A stretch of DNA of 64,000 bases from assembly GCF_905475395.1 (NCBI RefSeq), contig NC_058337.1:135739960-135803959 (forward strand), read 5' to 3'. This document shows positions 37,501 to 47,713 of the stretch, in pieces. The stretch's first letter is position 1. Every line of letters begins with the position of its first letter. The stretch comes from Chrysoperla carnea (lineage: Eukaryota > Arthropoda > Insecta > Neuroptera > Chrysopidae). The notes beneath the pieces are model-generated. The model had not been told where the DNA came from and made no database searches. It saw only the letters and a program-made list of their open reading frames with translations. Position numbers and translations under genes: made by a program.

Positions 37501-37690
37501 GGCTAGTATGGTGATATTGGGTCATGGTTACATTGTTAAAATCGGTGGCTTCTTTCATTGGCGCTTGCAATCCTTTTTACAGGTAATGGCAATAAATGTA
37601 AAATAAATAGTTTTTGTAACTTTTATACTTTCTTTTTAGATTTTAAGATTGACATACTCTGCATATACCGTTTTGAGTAAATTTTCGTAA
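34558..37690 (+). CDS. Odorant receptor, tandem copy 2 (six exons)
   Basis: Same family and exon plan as copy 1: exons 34558-35056, 36340-36538, 37095-37197, 37263-37358, 37427-37582 and 37640-37690, 1104 nt, 367 aa. Intron phases 1, 2, 0, 0, 0 equal those of the paralogs. The N-terminus MKFLQFNLMYMRFLGYWHTT and the block KAETIAFYYSMFLISYTYVS are almost shared with copy 3. Exon 5 carries MWDINWNMGTLKFRKKFL, and the end is ILRLTYSAYTVLSKFS. No in-frame stop or broken splice site was seen, so the gene looks functional. Intron 1 (1283 bp) holds a reversed family 1 repeat and a hAT MITE; intron 2 holds a tRNA-like relic. AATAAA lies at 37755-37760. Confidence 0.92.
35275..35777 (-). repeat. Dispersed repeat family 1, reversed copy in OR copy 2 intron 1
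   Basis: Begins with the reversed right end (TACCATGTATAGACAGTGTT near 35299), includes GACGGGCAGATTGACAGACA and AATTAGGTGATTTTATGAAC in reverse order of the + copies, and ends ACCTTGGTATGCTTCATATA. About 500 bp. Confidence 0.8.
35829..36223. mobile_element. hAT-type MITE in OR copy 2 intron 1, perfect 8-bp TSD
   Basis: The left end CAGTGGCGTCTTTACG and the right end GTAAATACGCCCTTG are imperfect inverted repeats. CTGTCGCT flanks the element on both sides (35821-35828 and 36224-36231) as an exact 8-bp target duplication. G-runs and C-runs near each end (about 35856 and 36200) pair in the hairpin. 395 bp, no transposase. The exact duplication points to a fairly recent insertion. Confidence 0.87.
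36975..37030 (+). other. tRNA-like relic in OR copy 2 intron 2
   Basis: GGATTCGAGTCCC (37005-37017) fits the pol III B-box and T-loop pattern, preceded by TTAGTTTAGAAAGCCCCGG. No full cloverleaf can be drawn. Most likely a truncated tRNA-derived SINE head. Confidence 0.45.
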
Positions 37691-37760
37691 TTTTTAAAAT
37701 TGAATATTTAAAAAACATTATAAATAGGAATAGATTATTGAAAGAAATGAGTCAAATAAA

Positions 37761-38264
37761 ATTTTTGCCTAATGAGTTGTTGCCTAATTTTTTTTCTTAT
37801 GATTAAGAAAGAAAATATTTATAAAAAAAACTTGTCGTCACGAAAATTATCATCATTTTGTGATACCAAAATATATGAACTTGGGAAATAAAACAAAATA
37901 CGGCAAACATATGCCAAAGTTTATCATTTATTGAATCACACCGTAATTTTGTTTTCATTAAATTTTTTTGTCATAATTAATTTAGTTTTAATTTCTCTCG
38001 AGTTCTTTATTTAATCCCGTAATTTATAATCGATTTAATAAATAAAATATTGTAATTATTAGATAAAAAATTCATATTGAAGCGGTATAACTTATTAATT
38101 ATGTAATGTGAAGAGTTAAAAAAACGTTCATCTATATATTTAACTTGTATGCATATATATGTCAACAAAGAAGTTTTCTTTACCTTTTTAGAAGTTTTAT
38201 AGAGCTTTAATACACTCAGTATGCTAAGAGTTTGTTTTTCAATATCTAAACTGGTTTAGAAAAA
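37761..38264. other. Spacer after OR copy 2
   Basis: About 500 bp of AT-rich DNA up to the first family 4 repeat. No gene seen. Confidence 0.55.
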
Positions 38265-38440
38265 ATTACATCTGTCTGTGGCAACGTAGCGCCTAAACGG
38301 ATGAAGCGATTTTAATTGTTTTGGTTTCATTTGAAAGGTTATTAACAGAGAGTGTTCTCAGCTATGTATCAAGTACGAGATTAGTGTTCCGTACCCGAAA
38401 AAACTAAAAAATTGGCGATGATCTTCAAAATCGATTCAGT
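38265..38440 (+). repeat. Dispersed repeat family 4, copy 3 (partial)
   Basis: CTGTGGCAACGTAGCGCC, ACGGATGAAGCGATTTTAAT, GAGAGTGTTCTCAGCTATG and GTTCCGTACCCGAAAAA match family 4. It lies between OR copies 2 and 3. Confidence 0.75.
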
Positions 38441-38679
38441 TTGGATAAGGCATGACATATAATTTTAACATATGAATAATTACTATGGAAATGAATGGTC
38501 AAATAAACATGGCTCAATTCATTTCGAAAAGTGAAATGTGTAAAATAATAAGGTAATTTAAAACAATAATTCAAAAGAACAAAGTCAACTAAAATATTTC
38601 CAAAAATTTGTCCCAAAAAATGATAGCTCTCTAAGTATCCTTTTCATCTCATCTGATGTCTTTTGATATTGATTTATGA

Positions 38680-38865
38680 AGGAGTGTTATAAGTTTAAAG
38701 TGTTTATCTGTGCATATGTGTCTTTCTCAGTGACATCGTAGCCTCTTAACGGTCGAACCGTCTGGATTGAGGACATTTTATAGCTAAGTTTCCAAAAATC
38801 GGTTTACAAGGAATAAATCGCATTTGTCAGGGGTTTTTTAAATTTTGTAAATTTTACTTGTTTAT
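38680..38865 (+). repeat. Dispersed repeat family 4, copy 4 (diverged)
   Basis: GGAGTGTTATAAGTTTAA, GTGACATCGTAGCCTC and AATTTTGTAAATTTTACTTG match the start, middle and end of family 4, with larger divergence than the other copies. It lies about 270 bp upstream of the OR copy 3 start. Confidence 0.6.
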
Positions 38866-39131
38866 AAGTCTGTTTTGTTAATTTTCTCAAAAAATGAAAA
38901 AATTGATAACATTAACATTCACCTATTATCTCTAATGAATAAACCAATAAAAAAAATTGATGAATAGTCTCATTTATTAAAAAATAATTTTATTAACGTC
39001 AGTCCAATTAAATTCAAATTATCGAATTATAATTTTAAATTTGATATTATTTTCAAACGTATTTGTGCTTTTATGCTTTATACTTTAAATTTATAAGCTT
39101 TTTGTGACTATTTTATGTCAATGGTGTTAAA

Positions 39132-42100
39132 ATGAAATTTTTACAAGTTAATTTAATATATATGCGATTTTTGGGTTATTGGCATACAACAGATAATGTT
39201 ATTTACAAAATATATACATGCTCCCAAATAATTTCGATGGTTTTGTATGGACTTACCCAGATAACTTTCATTGTTTCAAATTCTGTATCATATAAAGATA
39301 TGTTGCATATAGTTGGAGAAACAATTATGACGTTTTTAGGATTATATCGTTTAACTGTTTGGTTGTATTACGAACAAAAAATTCGTGATATTTTGGATTT
39401 TTTGAAAGTTAAAAAGTTTAATGAAACAGATCAAATTGTACATAAAGCGGAGACAATTGCTTTTTATTATTCAATGTTTTTAATCAGTTATACGTATGTG
39501 TCATTAGTTATCACGTATTTTTTTCCGTTTGTTCAAATTTTGGAAGAGAATACTTATAAAAATGTAAATTTATTTGCGCATACTTGGATGCCGTTTGATA
39601 TGTTTCAATCTGAAGAGAAGTTTACTTTGGGTACGAATTTTTATATCTTTTGTTTAAATTTTTATTTTGAATATAACACAGAAGCCGAGATTTGAACAGG
39701 TGATACAGAATAAGAAAGACACGAACTGGTTTACATATAATTTGAATCATTTACATAGAACAGAAGTGACGGAATTAGTTACGTCCACGATCGGATATCT
39801 AAAGGTCCCGGGTTCGAGTCCCGGTTTCTGTGTAATTTTTTTCGTTTTTTTCTCTTTGTTCAAATGAAAATGTGTAATGTATACTCTGCGTCACAAAATC
39901 TGCACTTTTTGATTATCCATTTATATTAATTCTGTAAAAATTCTAAGGTTTCTAAGACTTAGAGATACGTTAATCCATAGAAGTGTATAGTCTTGCCTTC
40001 ATATGTTAAATGTTATAATGTGTTGATATAGCAAAAGCTATTATTAGTATCGTGTATGAGAGACTTTGACTTATATAAAGTACACAAAAAATTGAAACAA
40101 ATGTAAACATTTGGTTTCATAATGTTAGACTCTCAAAAACTAGGTAAATTCAAAAGAAGTGTTCAGAAATATAAAATTTTTTTACGGATTTATATCCACT
40201 AGTTGGTGTGGTAATTACTAAAAGTAAATTTTTTTTCCTTTTCATCCTTAGACACGGATAAAAAATGTAATTGAACAAAATTTCAGGTTTAATATATCAA
40301 ATACTTGGCTACTGGAGTTCGGTGGCTACAATTACTTCTATACATGCTGCAATAATTAGTTTAATGATAAAAGTGGGAGCTCATTTTGAGTTATTAGCAG
40401 AACAAATACCCGAAGTGGATGCGTCAGATCCCAATGCTGAGGAACATTTGGATCGCTTTATACAGGAATATCATGATATATTTCAGTGAGTATAACGTAA
40501 TGTTAGGCTTCCACGCAAAAAAAAAATCGTAGCCTCGTCAAAAGGAAACCACACAAGTTTCAAGTATGTATTCATTATTTAAAAAACTCGTAGTGTCCCA
40601 CGGTCTATTTGTGCTTATTTTATTATACCATGTATATGAAATATATCAAGGTATACTAAGTATAGTCCCAAGTTTGTAACGCTTAAAAATATTGATGCTA
40701 CAAATAAAATTTTGGTATAGGTGTTATAAAATCGCAGTTGTTTGTCTGTCTGTCTGTCGTCTGTCCGTCTACCATCACGATAACTCTTCCCCGTCCGTCG
40801 TCCGTCTAACTTACAGCTTGCTTAGGACGTAAAAAGTGAGGTCGAGTGCGTAAATGAGAAACACAGGTCAATTGAGATAGAACAAAAGTTTAAGCGTAAA
40901 ATTTTTTTTTTTTTTTAAATAAACAACTTTTGTTTGAAACATTTTTTTCTTAACATCACTGTTTACCCTCGAGGGCGCAAATTTGATGCAAATTTTATAG
41001 TATATTGCGTGTCGTCAAAAACAAACGATTGCGTCCTCAACACTGTCTATATGTGGTATTTCAATAATTAACTCACTCAATTGTTTGTTTTCACTTGTTT
41101 TTTGGTATGGTTAGTTTTGCAAAAACCATTAGCGATATAAATTCTGTGCTATGGGCTGGGCAATTATTACCTCAAGCGTATAACGTGTGTTCATGTGTGA
41201 CTTTAACTGCATTTCAGGTAATTTTGAGTCATGTTTTTTATGTGTCATTAACTGGCCATAATCTATGTTGTAAAATATAGATTAGGCCCGCCAGATATTC
41301 AAAATCACAGGTCATAGAAAACTGTTTTCGCAAATATGTTACTTTCTTTCTATATTTTAACGTGAAATTAGCAAATTAGTTGTTGGAGCGAAATATTTTC
41401 GAATATTAGTTGATTCATTAGTGATCATTTTGTACCTTGTTTATTACACAACGTCGGTGAGATATCGATGAAACCTTTCGTTACCCATTTGTTACAATTC
41501 CTAAAATATCTAAAAAAATCAGCAATAACCGCGAAAGTTGAAATTAAATCAGAAAAAATCAATCATTTTTCATGTTTTAGCCATTAAGTGAATCTGGATA
41601 TGATATTTTTCTGGGCCTTGCAGCTATTTTTGATTTTTTTGCATATTGTTGGTGTGGCGAACAAATTAATTTTCACGTAAGTATAGAAGCTCCAGAAAAT
41701 CAATCCAAACGTACTAAATTAATTATGAATTGTATTTGTATGTACAGTCAAATCGTATAACAATAAAAATGTGGGATATCAATTGGAATATGGGAACGTT
41801 AAAGTTTCGTAAAAAATTTTTGTCTAGCTTGATAATATTTGGTCATGGTTATACAGCTAAACTTGGTGGCTTTATTCCTTTGCGTTTACAGTCCTTTTTA
41901 GAGGTAATAAAAATTAATTAACCTCAAAAACTAACTATTATTATTATTTAATATTTATTGACATAAATCAATTATATTACATTTACATAAAGGCAATACT
42001 AAGATACAATTTAAACAAAAACAGAATTAAATGAATAGATAAATAAACATAAACCACTCTGCATAAAAAAATGAAATAGTTAAACTAAACTTAAACAAAA

Positions 42101-42647
42101 ATATATAAATAAATAGATTCTAAAACCAAAATTATATGTTATAGAAAAAAGAAAAAACAGAGTATTATATTGAGAAAACATGGGCGGATTTAATTTAAAT
42201 ATAATTTTCTTTTCTCATATATAAATTTTAAATATTTTACGACCGGCGGTATTAATAAACCATCAGATATACCTAAGATGTCTTGGGTACTTTTAAGCTG
42301 CAAGCTGTTCACAGCATCTCTTTCAGCACCAGAGGTTCCCGGACAGTCTTCTATCAAATACTTTATGCTTTCATTTCGATCACACAATAAACATATTCTC
42401 ACGTCATCAACTTTCATACTATCCCATTTGAAACCATACATGCGAAAATTTGCAAACAGATATCTCTCATTCTTATCACAATCATACAAATATTTAGCAC
42501 CTTGTTTATAATGATTTAATTAGCATATTAGTAGTATAAAAATTCAAGCTCTCTTTAAAGAAAAACTAACTAATTTTATCATTTAATTTGTTTTAGATTT
42601 TAAGATTAACATATTCTGCGTATTCATTTTTGAATAAATTTTCTTAA
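39132..42647 (+). CDS. Odorant receptor, tandem copy 3 (six exons)
   Basis: Third member of the array, same topology and role as copies 1 and 2. Exons: 39132-39630, 40287-40485, 41115-41217, 41581-41676, 41748-41903 and 42597-42647; 1104 nt, 367 aa, all GT-AG. The exon 2 start GLIYQILGYWSS, the exon 3 start FAKTISDINSV, the exon 5 block MWDINWNMGTLKFRKKFL and the end ILRLTYSAYSFLNKFS all align with the other copies. Introns 3 and 5 (363 and 693 bp) are far larger than the 57-69 bp equivalents in copies 1 and 2. Intron 5 holds a LINE fragment, intron 2 a family 1 repeat that ends about 16 bp before the acceptor of exon 3, and intron 1 a tRNA-like unit. Coding appears intact. AATAAA lies at 42680-42685. 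Confidence 0.92.
39760..39831 (+). other. tRNA-like unit (tRNA pseudogene or SINE head) in OR copy 3 intron 1
   Basis: 72 nt, normal tRNA length. The acceptor arms ACAGAAG and TTTCTGT pair over 7 bp (one G-T). The T arm CCGGG-TTCGAGT-CCCGG (39808-39824) is a perfect 5-bp stem with a 7-nt loop. A weak D arm (ACG...CGT) can be drawn, but the anticodon stem does not pair and U33 is missing. It is therefore not a decoding tRNA. Repeat-type flanks suggest the head of a SINE. Confidence 0.6.
40622..41098 (+). repeat. Dispersed repeat family 1, copy in OR copy 3 intron 2
   Basis: From TATACCATGTATATGAAATA to CAATTGTTTGTTTTCACT with internal deletions and a rearranged GTCTGTC tract (40741-40805). 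Its right end falls about 16 bp before the AG of the exon 3 acceptor (41113-41114), so it probably supplies part of the pyrimidine-rich tract and the branch-point region. Confidence 0.82.
41935..42500 (-). mobile_element. 5'-truncated LINE 3' end in OR copy 3 intron 5
   Basis: The minus strand at 42489-42190 stays open for 99 codons. It contains ICLLCDRNESIKYLIEDCP, which resembles the C-terminal zinc-knuckle tail (CxxC...H/LxxxC) found after the reverse transcriptase of many arthropod non-LTR retrotransposons, and YLKFIYEKRK, the usual segment just before the stop. About 250 bp of AT-rich 3' region follow, ending in an (AAT)n-like tail near 41935-41952. The upstream reverse transcriptase is missing, as expected for a 5'-truncated insertion. 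The knuckle His appears replaced. Confidence 0.65.
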
Positions 42648-42689
42648 TAATGAAACTAAAATGATAATTTTCGAAGTTAAATAAATAAA

Positions 42690-43416
42690 AATTTATTTTG
42701 ACTGTGTTTATTTATTTCTTGGTTTTTTCCCTAAGAAAAAAATTGTCTTAGACTGAGAGTTTCACAGTAAATTTCTCATGCCAAGTGTATCTTTGTAAAC
42801 AATAATGTAAAAGTTTTGATCCAAAAAAAAAGAATTGAATCGAAATTCTGTCATCTAGAGGGGGTTATAAATTGCTGTGATTTTTTTCCTACAAATCCTG
42901 CAATCCTGTTTTTTTCATTTTCCAACTTATCTATCTTAAATTAGTAGAAATTTGTTCAATCTTCGTCTGTCAATTTAAAAACCAAAGCCGCCTGCATTTT
43001 CAAAATTACGTAAGCACTGTTAAATAGAATTAAAATCATTTTTATAGCAATTAAAATATTTAAATTTAAAATCTCATACCTCAAACAATCCCATTAAAAT
43101 TTTTTCATCTAACATAGAAAAATAATTCGTGCATTACCAAAGTTATTGACGTGTGAAACAAAGTATAGAAAAATTATGTGTTAAGTCACACGCTTAACTC
43201 AATTTTTTAAGTTTTTACGTGAATAAAAGAAAAAAATATAAGGATGCAAATTTGGACAAAACTTTGGTGTTCATTTTCTCCAAAACTTGTCTGTTGCAAG
43301 ATTCTCGAAAAACGAAAAGAATTTGCAGAAATTTTCGAATACCAAAATAAATGGCGGCCGATCGTTTACTATTTGTATAATTGTGTTGATTTTTTAAACT
43401 TTAATTTATTAAAAAC
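42690..43416. other. No gene recognised
   Basis: Downstream of the OR array. A 93-codon frame (43244-43525) runs into repeat family 3 and has no domain. Confidence 0.55.
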
Positions 43417-43825
43417 TAGCTTGATACCCGCCCGTTTCACTGGGCTTAAAAGTAAAACCATTGCCTTATTGCCACCACCTCTCGTGATCTCATTCTCCTT
43501 CGAAAGGATTATTTTACAGAGCTAAAATAAATGCAGAGTTTTCAATTTTTGTAGTGCAAAATAGTCAAAATTCATTGATTTATGAAATCTTTAATTATGG
43601 TTCAAAATGATGATCATAGATGGAGCAGTAAATTGTCATATTAAATTCAATTTTTTAAATTTTTTTCTAAATATATCTCTGTAAATTGCAGCTCATGTGT
43701 TATTCTGATGTATGAGCTATATTGTTACAATTTCACTCTAATCCATTCGGTATTTTTTTCGTGAAAGCGTAACAAAAAAACAAACAAACAAACATCCTTA
43801 TTCTTACATTTATAACATATAAGGA
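43417..43825 (+). repeat. Dispersed repeat family 3, copy 2
   Basis: Starts AACTAGCTTGATACCCGCCC and ends with CGTGAAAGCGTAACA, an (AAAC)n run and CTTACATTTATAACATAT. The uninterrupted structure allows comparison with the split copy at 19285-20285. Confidence 0.8.
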
Positions 43826-43872
43826 TAATGCAAGCACTGACATTCAACTCTTTCTGTATAGGATATTTCAAC

Positions 43873-43902
43873 AATTAACTCAATTATTTGTTTTCACTTG
43901 GT
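43873..43902 (+). repeat. Fragment of the family 1 right end
   Basis: ATTTCAACAATTAACTCAAT followed by TTGTTTTCACTTG matches the last part of family 1. The rest of the element is absent, possibly a severely 5'-truncated insertion. Confidence 0.6.
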
Positions 43903-44313
43903 TTTTTTTTGTTTTTTTTTTTTCCTAAATTTATTATTCTGCTTTGGTGCTAGCGTTTGACTAGTTACGCCATCTCGTACACAGTAATCATCAATATATC
44001 ATTACTATGTTTTTTAAACCCTAAAGAGTTGAAAAACTTTTTATACATCATAATTACATCTATTGTTGAACAAGTGAAAAATAAAAATTATTATCAATAA
44101 GTACAACACTCTGCCCGTACAGCAGCTTGCTTGTGGATTGTGCACCATTAACGCAATCATATTAGTTTTATTGTTTTCAAAAAGTGCTTTTTAAAATTGC
44201 ATTAAAATTTATTTTTTAAACAAAAAAAAAGCTGACGCCTATTTATACTCTCGAATTCCCACCGCGATGCCGTTCACTAGTTATTAGTCTAGGACCGATC
44301 ATCTTTCTAATGA
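43903..44313. other. No gene recognised
   Basis: AT-rich spacer with T-runs near 43904-43925. Nothing supportable. Confidence 0.55.
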
Positions 44314-44770
44314 GCGGAACAAGTACAGCTAAATATTTGTATTTACCATAGAATGGGATTGAATTTAAAATATGAATTTATTGATGCAAAATCACTGAAG
44401 TTAAATAAACAAAATCATTACTTGCATGAAAGAGATTGATTTTCGTTTAAAGTCATGCATTTTATTGATCGAAAATAAAATTGTACCAAGTTGGAATATA
44501 TAATCGTGTAAATAAATCGAATCGATGAATTAAAAGAAAATTTCTTTGCGTTTGCTTTAAATAAAGGATTTGGTTATTATGATCACATAGCTGCCATGTC
44601 TAGTCCATATGTGATTGTGTAAACTACATGAATATTGTTGTTACTAACTTACAGTGATTTTGAAATAAACTCATTGATCATTTTTATAATATATAGCATA
44701 TTTGTGTAGATATAAAACAACCATAAGTAGCGCAGTCGGTACTGAAATGATCTTAAGACACTAAAATCAA
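44314..44770. repeat. Dispersed repeat family 6, copy 2
   Basis: Counterpart of 12437-12910. It ends with GTAGCGCAGTCGGTACTG and CTTAAGACACTAAAATC, which resembles the A-box half of a tRNA. Similarity to copy 1 stops shortly after this point. Confidence 0.75.
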
Positions 44771-44897
44771 TAGCAAACATGGCGTCGTTCATTTTATTTG
44801 AAGTAAACTTCGTTGCTGACGGGAGTACCATATTTGCATCCTTTTTTATTCAATTATCTTCTTATTTAAATATAGTCTGCAACAAACATTCATCAAC

Positions 44898-45352
44898 TAG
44901 CTTAATACTCGCCCGTTTCATTGGGCTTAAAAGTAAAAAACACCACTTTATAGCCTCCACCTCCCTTGATGTGCACAGTTTTCAATTTTGTTAAATGTAA
45001 AATAGTCATAGTTCATTGAGTATATCAGAAAAGTTGGCCATGAAAGATTTACTATTTTAAATTTTTATAGAATACTTTAATTTATGGTTCAAAATGATGA
45101 TTATAGATCTAATCCATCTATAATCATCATTTTGAACCATAAATTAAAGATTTCTGTAAAAATTTAAAATAGTAAATGTCAGATTAATTTTTATTTTTTT
45201 TAAATATATCTTTATAAATTATAGCGCATGTGTTATTCTGAAGTATGAGCTATATTGCTGTATAGTTTCATTGAAAACCATTCACTAGTTTTGGCGTGAA
45301 AGCGTAACAAACAAACAAACATTCTTACTTTCACATTTATAATATATAGAGG
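44898..45352 (+). repeat. Dispersed repeat family 3, copy 3, with an internal hairpin
   Basis: CTAGCTTAATACTCGCCCG at the left and GGCGTGAAAGCGTAAC plus (AAAC)n at the right. In the middle (45047-45177) an almost perfect hairpin of about 56-bp arms is present (TTTATGGTTCAAAATGATG against CATCATTTTGAACCATAAA). Other copies of the family contain only one arm. Confidence 0.82.
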
Positions 45353-46100
45353 TTTAAAGGTTACCGCATAAATGAATAACAAATACCACATTTGGTCCTA
45401 GTCCTTTTAGTAGTTAGTGAGTGTTTTTTATGTGTTTAGCTACCGTAGGTATGTTTTCTCCCTTGTCTTTTGTAATTCATATATGCGTGTGTATTTTAAT
45501 TAAACAAATCAAAGGGTTATTATCCTGTCTACGTTTGCATACATAGGGACAGTCATGAATTTCCATCCGACATTGTTTACAGTTTCCTCTTTGTCAGGTT
45601 TTAAAATAATCATAGGTTTTTATTCATTTATATATTAGACATATTGATTTTCAATCATAACTTTTCACCCTACTATACAGAAAGGGTAATGTGTTTCGCG
45701 TCTATCTGTTGTTGTTTAAATGTGTGTTTTTTATATTTTCTCGTACTATTCAAACGATTGTATTCTGAATATATTATTGCACAGCAAGCACAGATGATCC
45801 AAAAAAATTGGAAATTAGTAAAGTGAACTTTTAGTAATTAAAATTAAGAATTTTCATCTCTCGATCAATACTTAAAAAACATGAAAATTTTGCTTTCTCA
45901 TTTTGCGATTGAATGGCGGGTTTCTAAGTTTTCAACTGTAATTGCTTTTGGATATCGCCTTCTGTATGCATTCTTGAGTGACAGAACACTCAGAAACATC
46001 TCAGAAACAGAAACTATGGAAAAGGTCTGATAAAGAACGCATTATTAAGGACATAAAACTCTTATGCAGAACTAGAAGCGCCTGCAGCTGAATTTAAGGT
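45353..46100. other. No gene recognised
   Basis: A 60-codon frame (45644-45826) has no motif. AT-rich DNA. Confidence 0.55.
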
Positions 46101-46244
46101 GCCTATCTGGGTCTGGTCTAGTCATCGATCGTTACGTACTTTGTACTGCGCATAGAAAAAGACAAAAAATTGAAAATAAAGGCAGTCTGATGCGCAGTAC
46201 AAAGTACGCAACGACTGAGTGGACTAGAACTCGCCAAGATAGGC
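46101..46244. mobile_element. Small foldback element
   Basis: GTTACGTACTTTGTACTGCG (about 46135) and CGCAGTACAAAGTACGCAAC (about 46193) are inverted. The pairing extends outward through CTAGTC/GACTAG to GCCTATCT and AGATAGGC, giving arms of about 52 bp around a spacer of about 40 bp. Confidence 0.75.
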
Positions 46245-46420
46245 GTTTTTTTCCTGCTATCCTCTCCACTACTAATGATCTTGGATCTGATTTTTGTATT
46301 TTTTGAGTTCAAGTTATTCTTTGAAATGATTTTAACCAGGAAGTATTTGGACTACAGCTCAAATCAGGAAAGTGAAAGGTCTCGAATGTATCTCCATTTA
46401 AACAAATACAGTATGTTTAT

Positions 46421-46565
46421 TTCAAAAGTATCCACCGTTAATAGCTGTTAACTTGATGTGAATAATTTTGTGTGTGAAAACACGTGATTTAGATATCGAG
46501 GGAGAAATGATACTTTGAAAATTTTAGGTTTCATCACTTCAATCCTAGCCACTCCAATTTTGAAA
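46421..46565. repeat. Dispersed repeat family 7, copy 2
   Basis: TTTCAAAAGTATCCACC, GATTTAGATATCGAGG and AATCCTAGCCACTCCAATTT match 7284-7450 in order and spacing. Confidence 0.65.
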
Positions 46566-47286
46566 TTTCAAATGGCACTCCTACCTTGTTATACATCATA
46601 ATAACATTTTGGAAGCTGCGACTTTTTTCAGGTTTAGTCGACAATATTAAAAAAATTGTTAAATTCAAATTAGAATTTCTCTCCGTATATATGTATAAGA
46701 CTAATTCTTAACTCGCGATCCTGACTCGTTTACTTTTCATTTTACGTCAAATTCAAGACGGACAAATTAGGAAAATGTTATCTCTCCTTCAATGTCTCTC
46801 GAAACAATGCAGTTATAGTATAAATTTGTATCAGATCTAGTTAAAATCTACTCAACTTCAAATATCATAAAAAAGCTGTCACTTTGTTTTTTTTTTCCAA
46901 CTATCTATAAATTTAAGTTTAACATCTTACCGTTTCATACAATCAAAATCCTGTGATGAAGAACGCATGCGACTAAGTTTATAAACGGGTCAACAATTTT
47001 TATAGAATATTTACAGATAAATTGAGCTAATTACATATTCAGATTGTTATCTCAAATGATTTATAAGTATAATAAAAGTATATCAAATTCTGGTTAGTAA
47101 CAGACATATAACCCTTTTTAAAAAAACAAATTTTAATGTAAGCCTTTAAAAGGTACATAAAACGGTAGGTATTTGTCAGCTTTTTAAATCATGTTAAAGT
47201 TTACATAAATTTGTGACTTCGGTATATACAGAGTGCAGACTAATTTACATTTTGAAGATTCCGTATTATTTTTTGAATTTTCAATC
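46566..47286. other. No gene recognised
   Basis: AT-rich intergenic DNA without a supportable feature. Confidence 0.6.
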
Positions 47287-47713
47287 ATATATATATTATA
47301 AATGCGAAAGTAAGCATGTTTGTTTGTTTGTTACGCTTTCACGCTAAAACTAGCGAATGGTTTTTAATGAAAGTGTACAGCAATATATACTTCAGAATAA
47401 CATTTGAGATATAATTCATAAAGATATCTTAATAAAAAAAAATTGTAAAATTAATTTAATTTGACATTACCATAAATTACAGATTTCTGTAAAAATAGTC
47501 AATATAAAATATTTCACAGCCACCTTTTCTGTTATACTCAATGAATAATTACGACTATTATACATTTAAACAAATAGAAAACCATACATGTATTTCACTT
47601 GTGTAAAACAATCCTTACCATTATTTCAAGTGTTATAGAAAGGGGATTAGCGAGAGCAATCTTTATCAATCTTTACTTTTAAACCCAGCGAAGCGGGTGG
47701 GCATTACTCTAGT
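47287..47713 (-). repeat. Dispersed repeat family 3, reversed copy
   Basis: Starts TATATATATTATAAATGCG, a (TTTG)n run and TTACGCTTTCACGC, and ends AACCCAGCGAAGCGGGTGGG. Reverse complement of the 43417 and 44898 copies. Confidence 0.8.
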
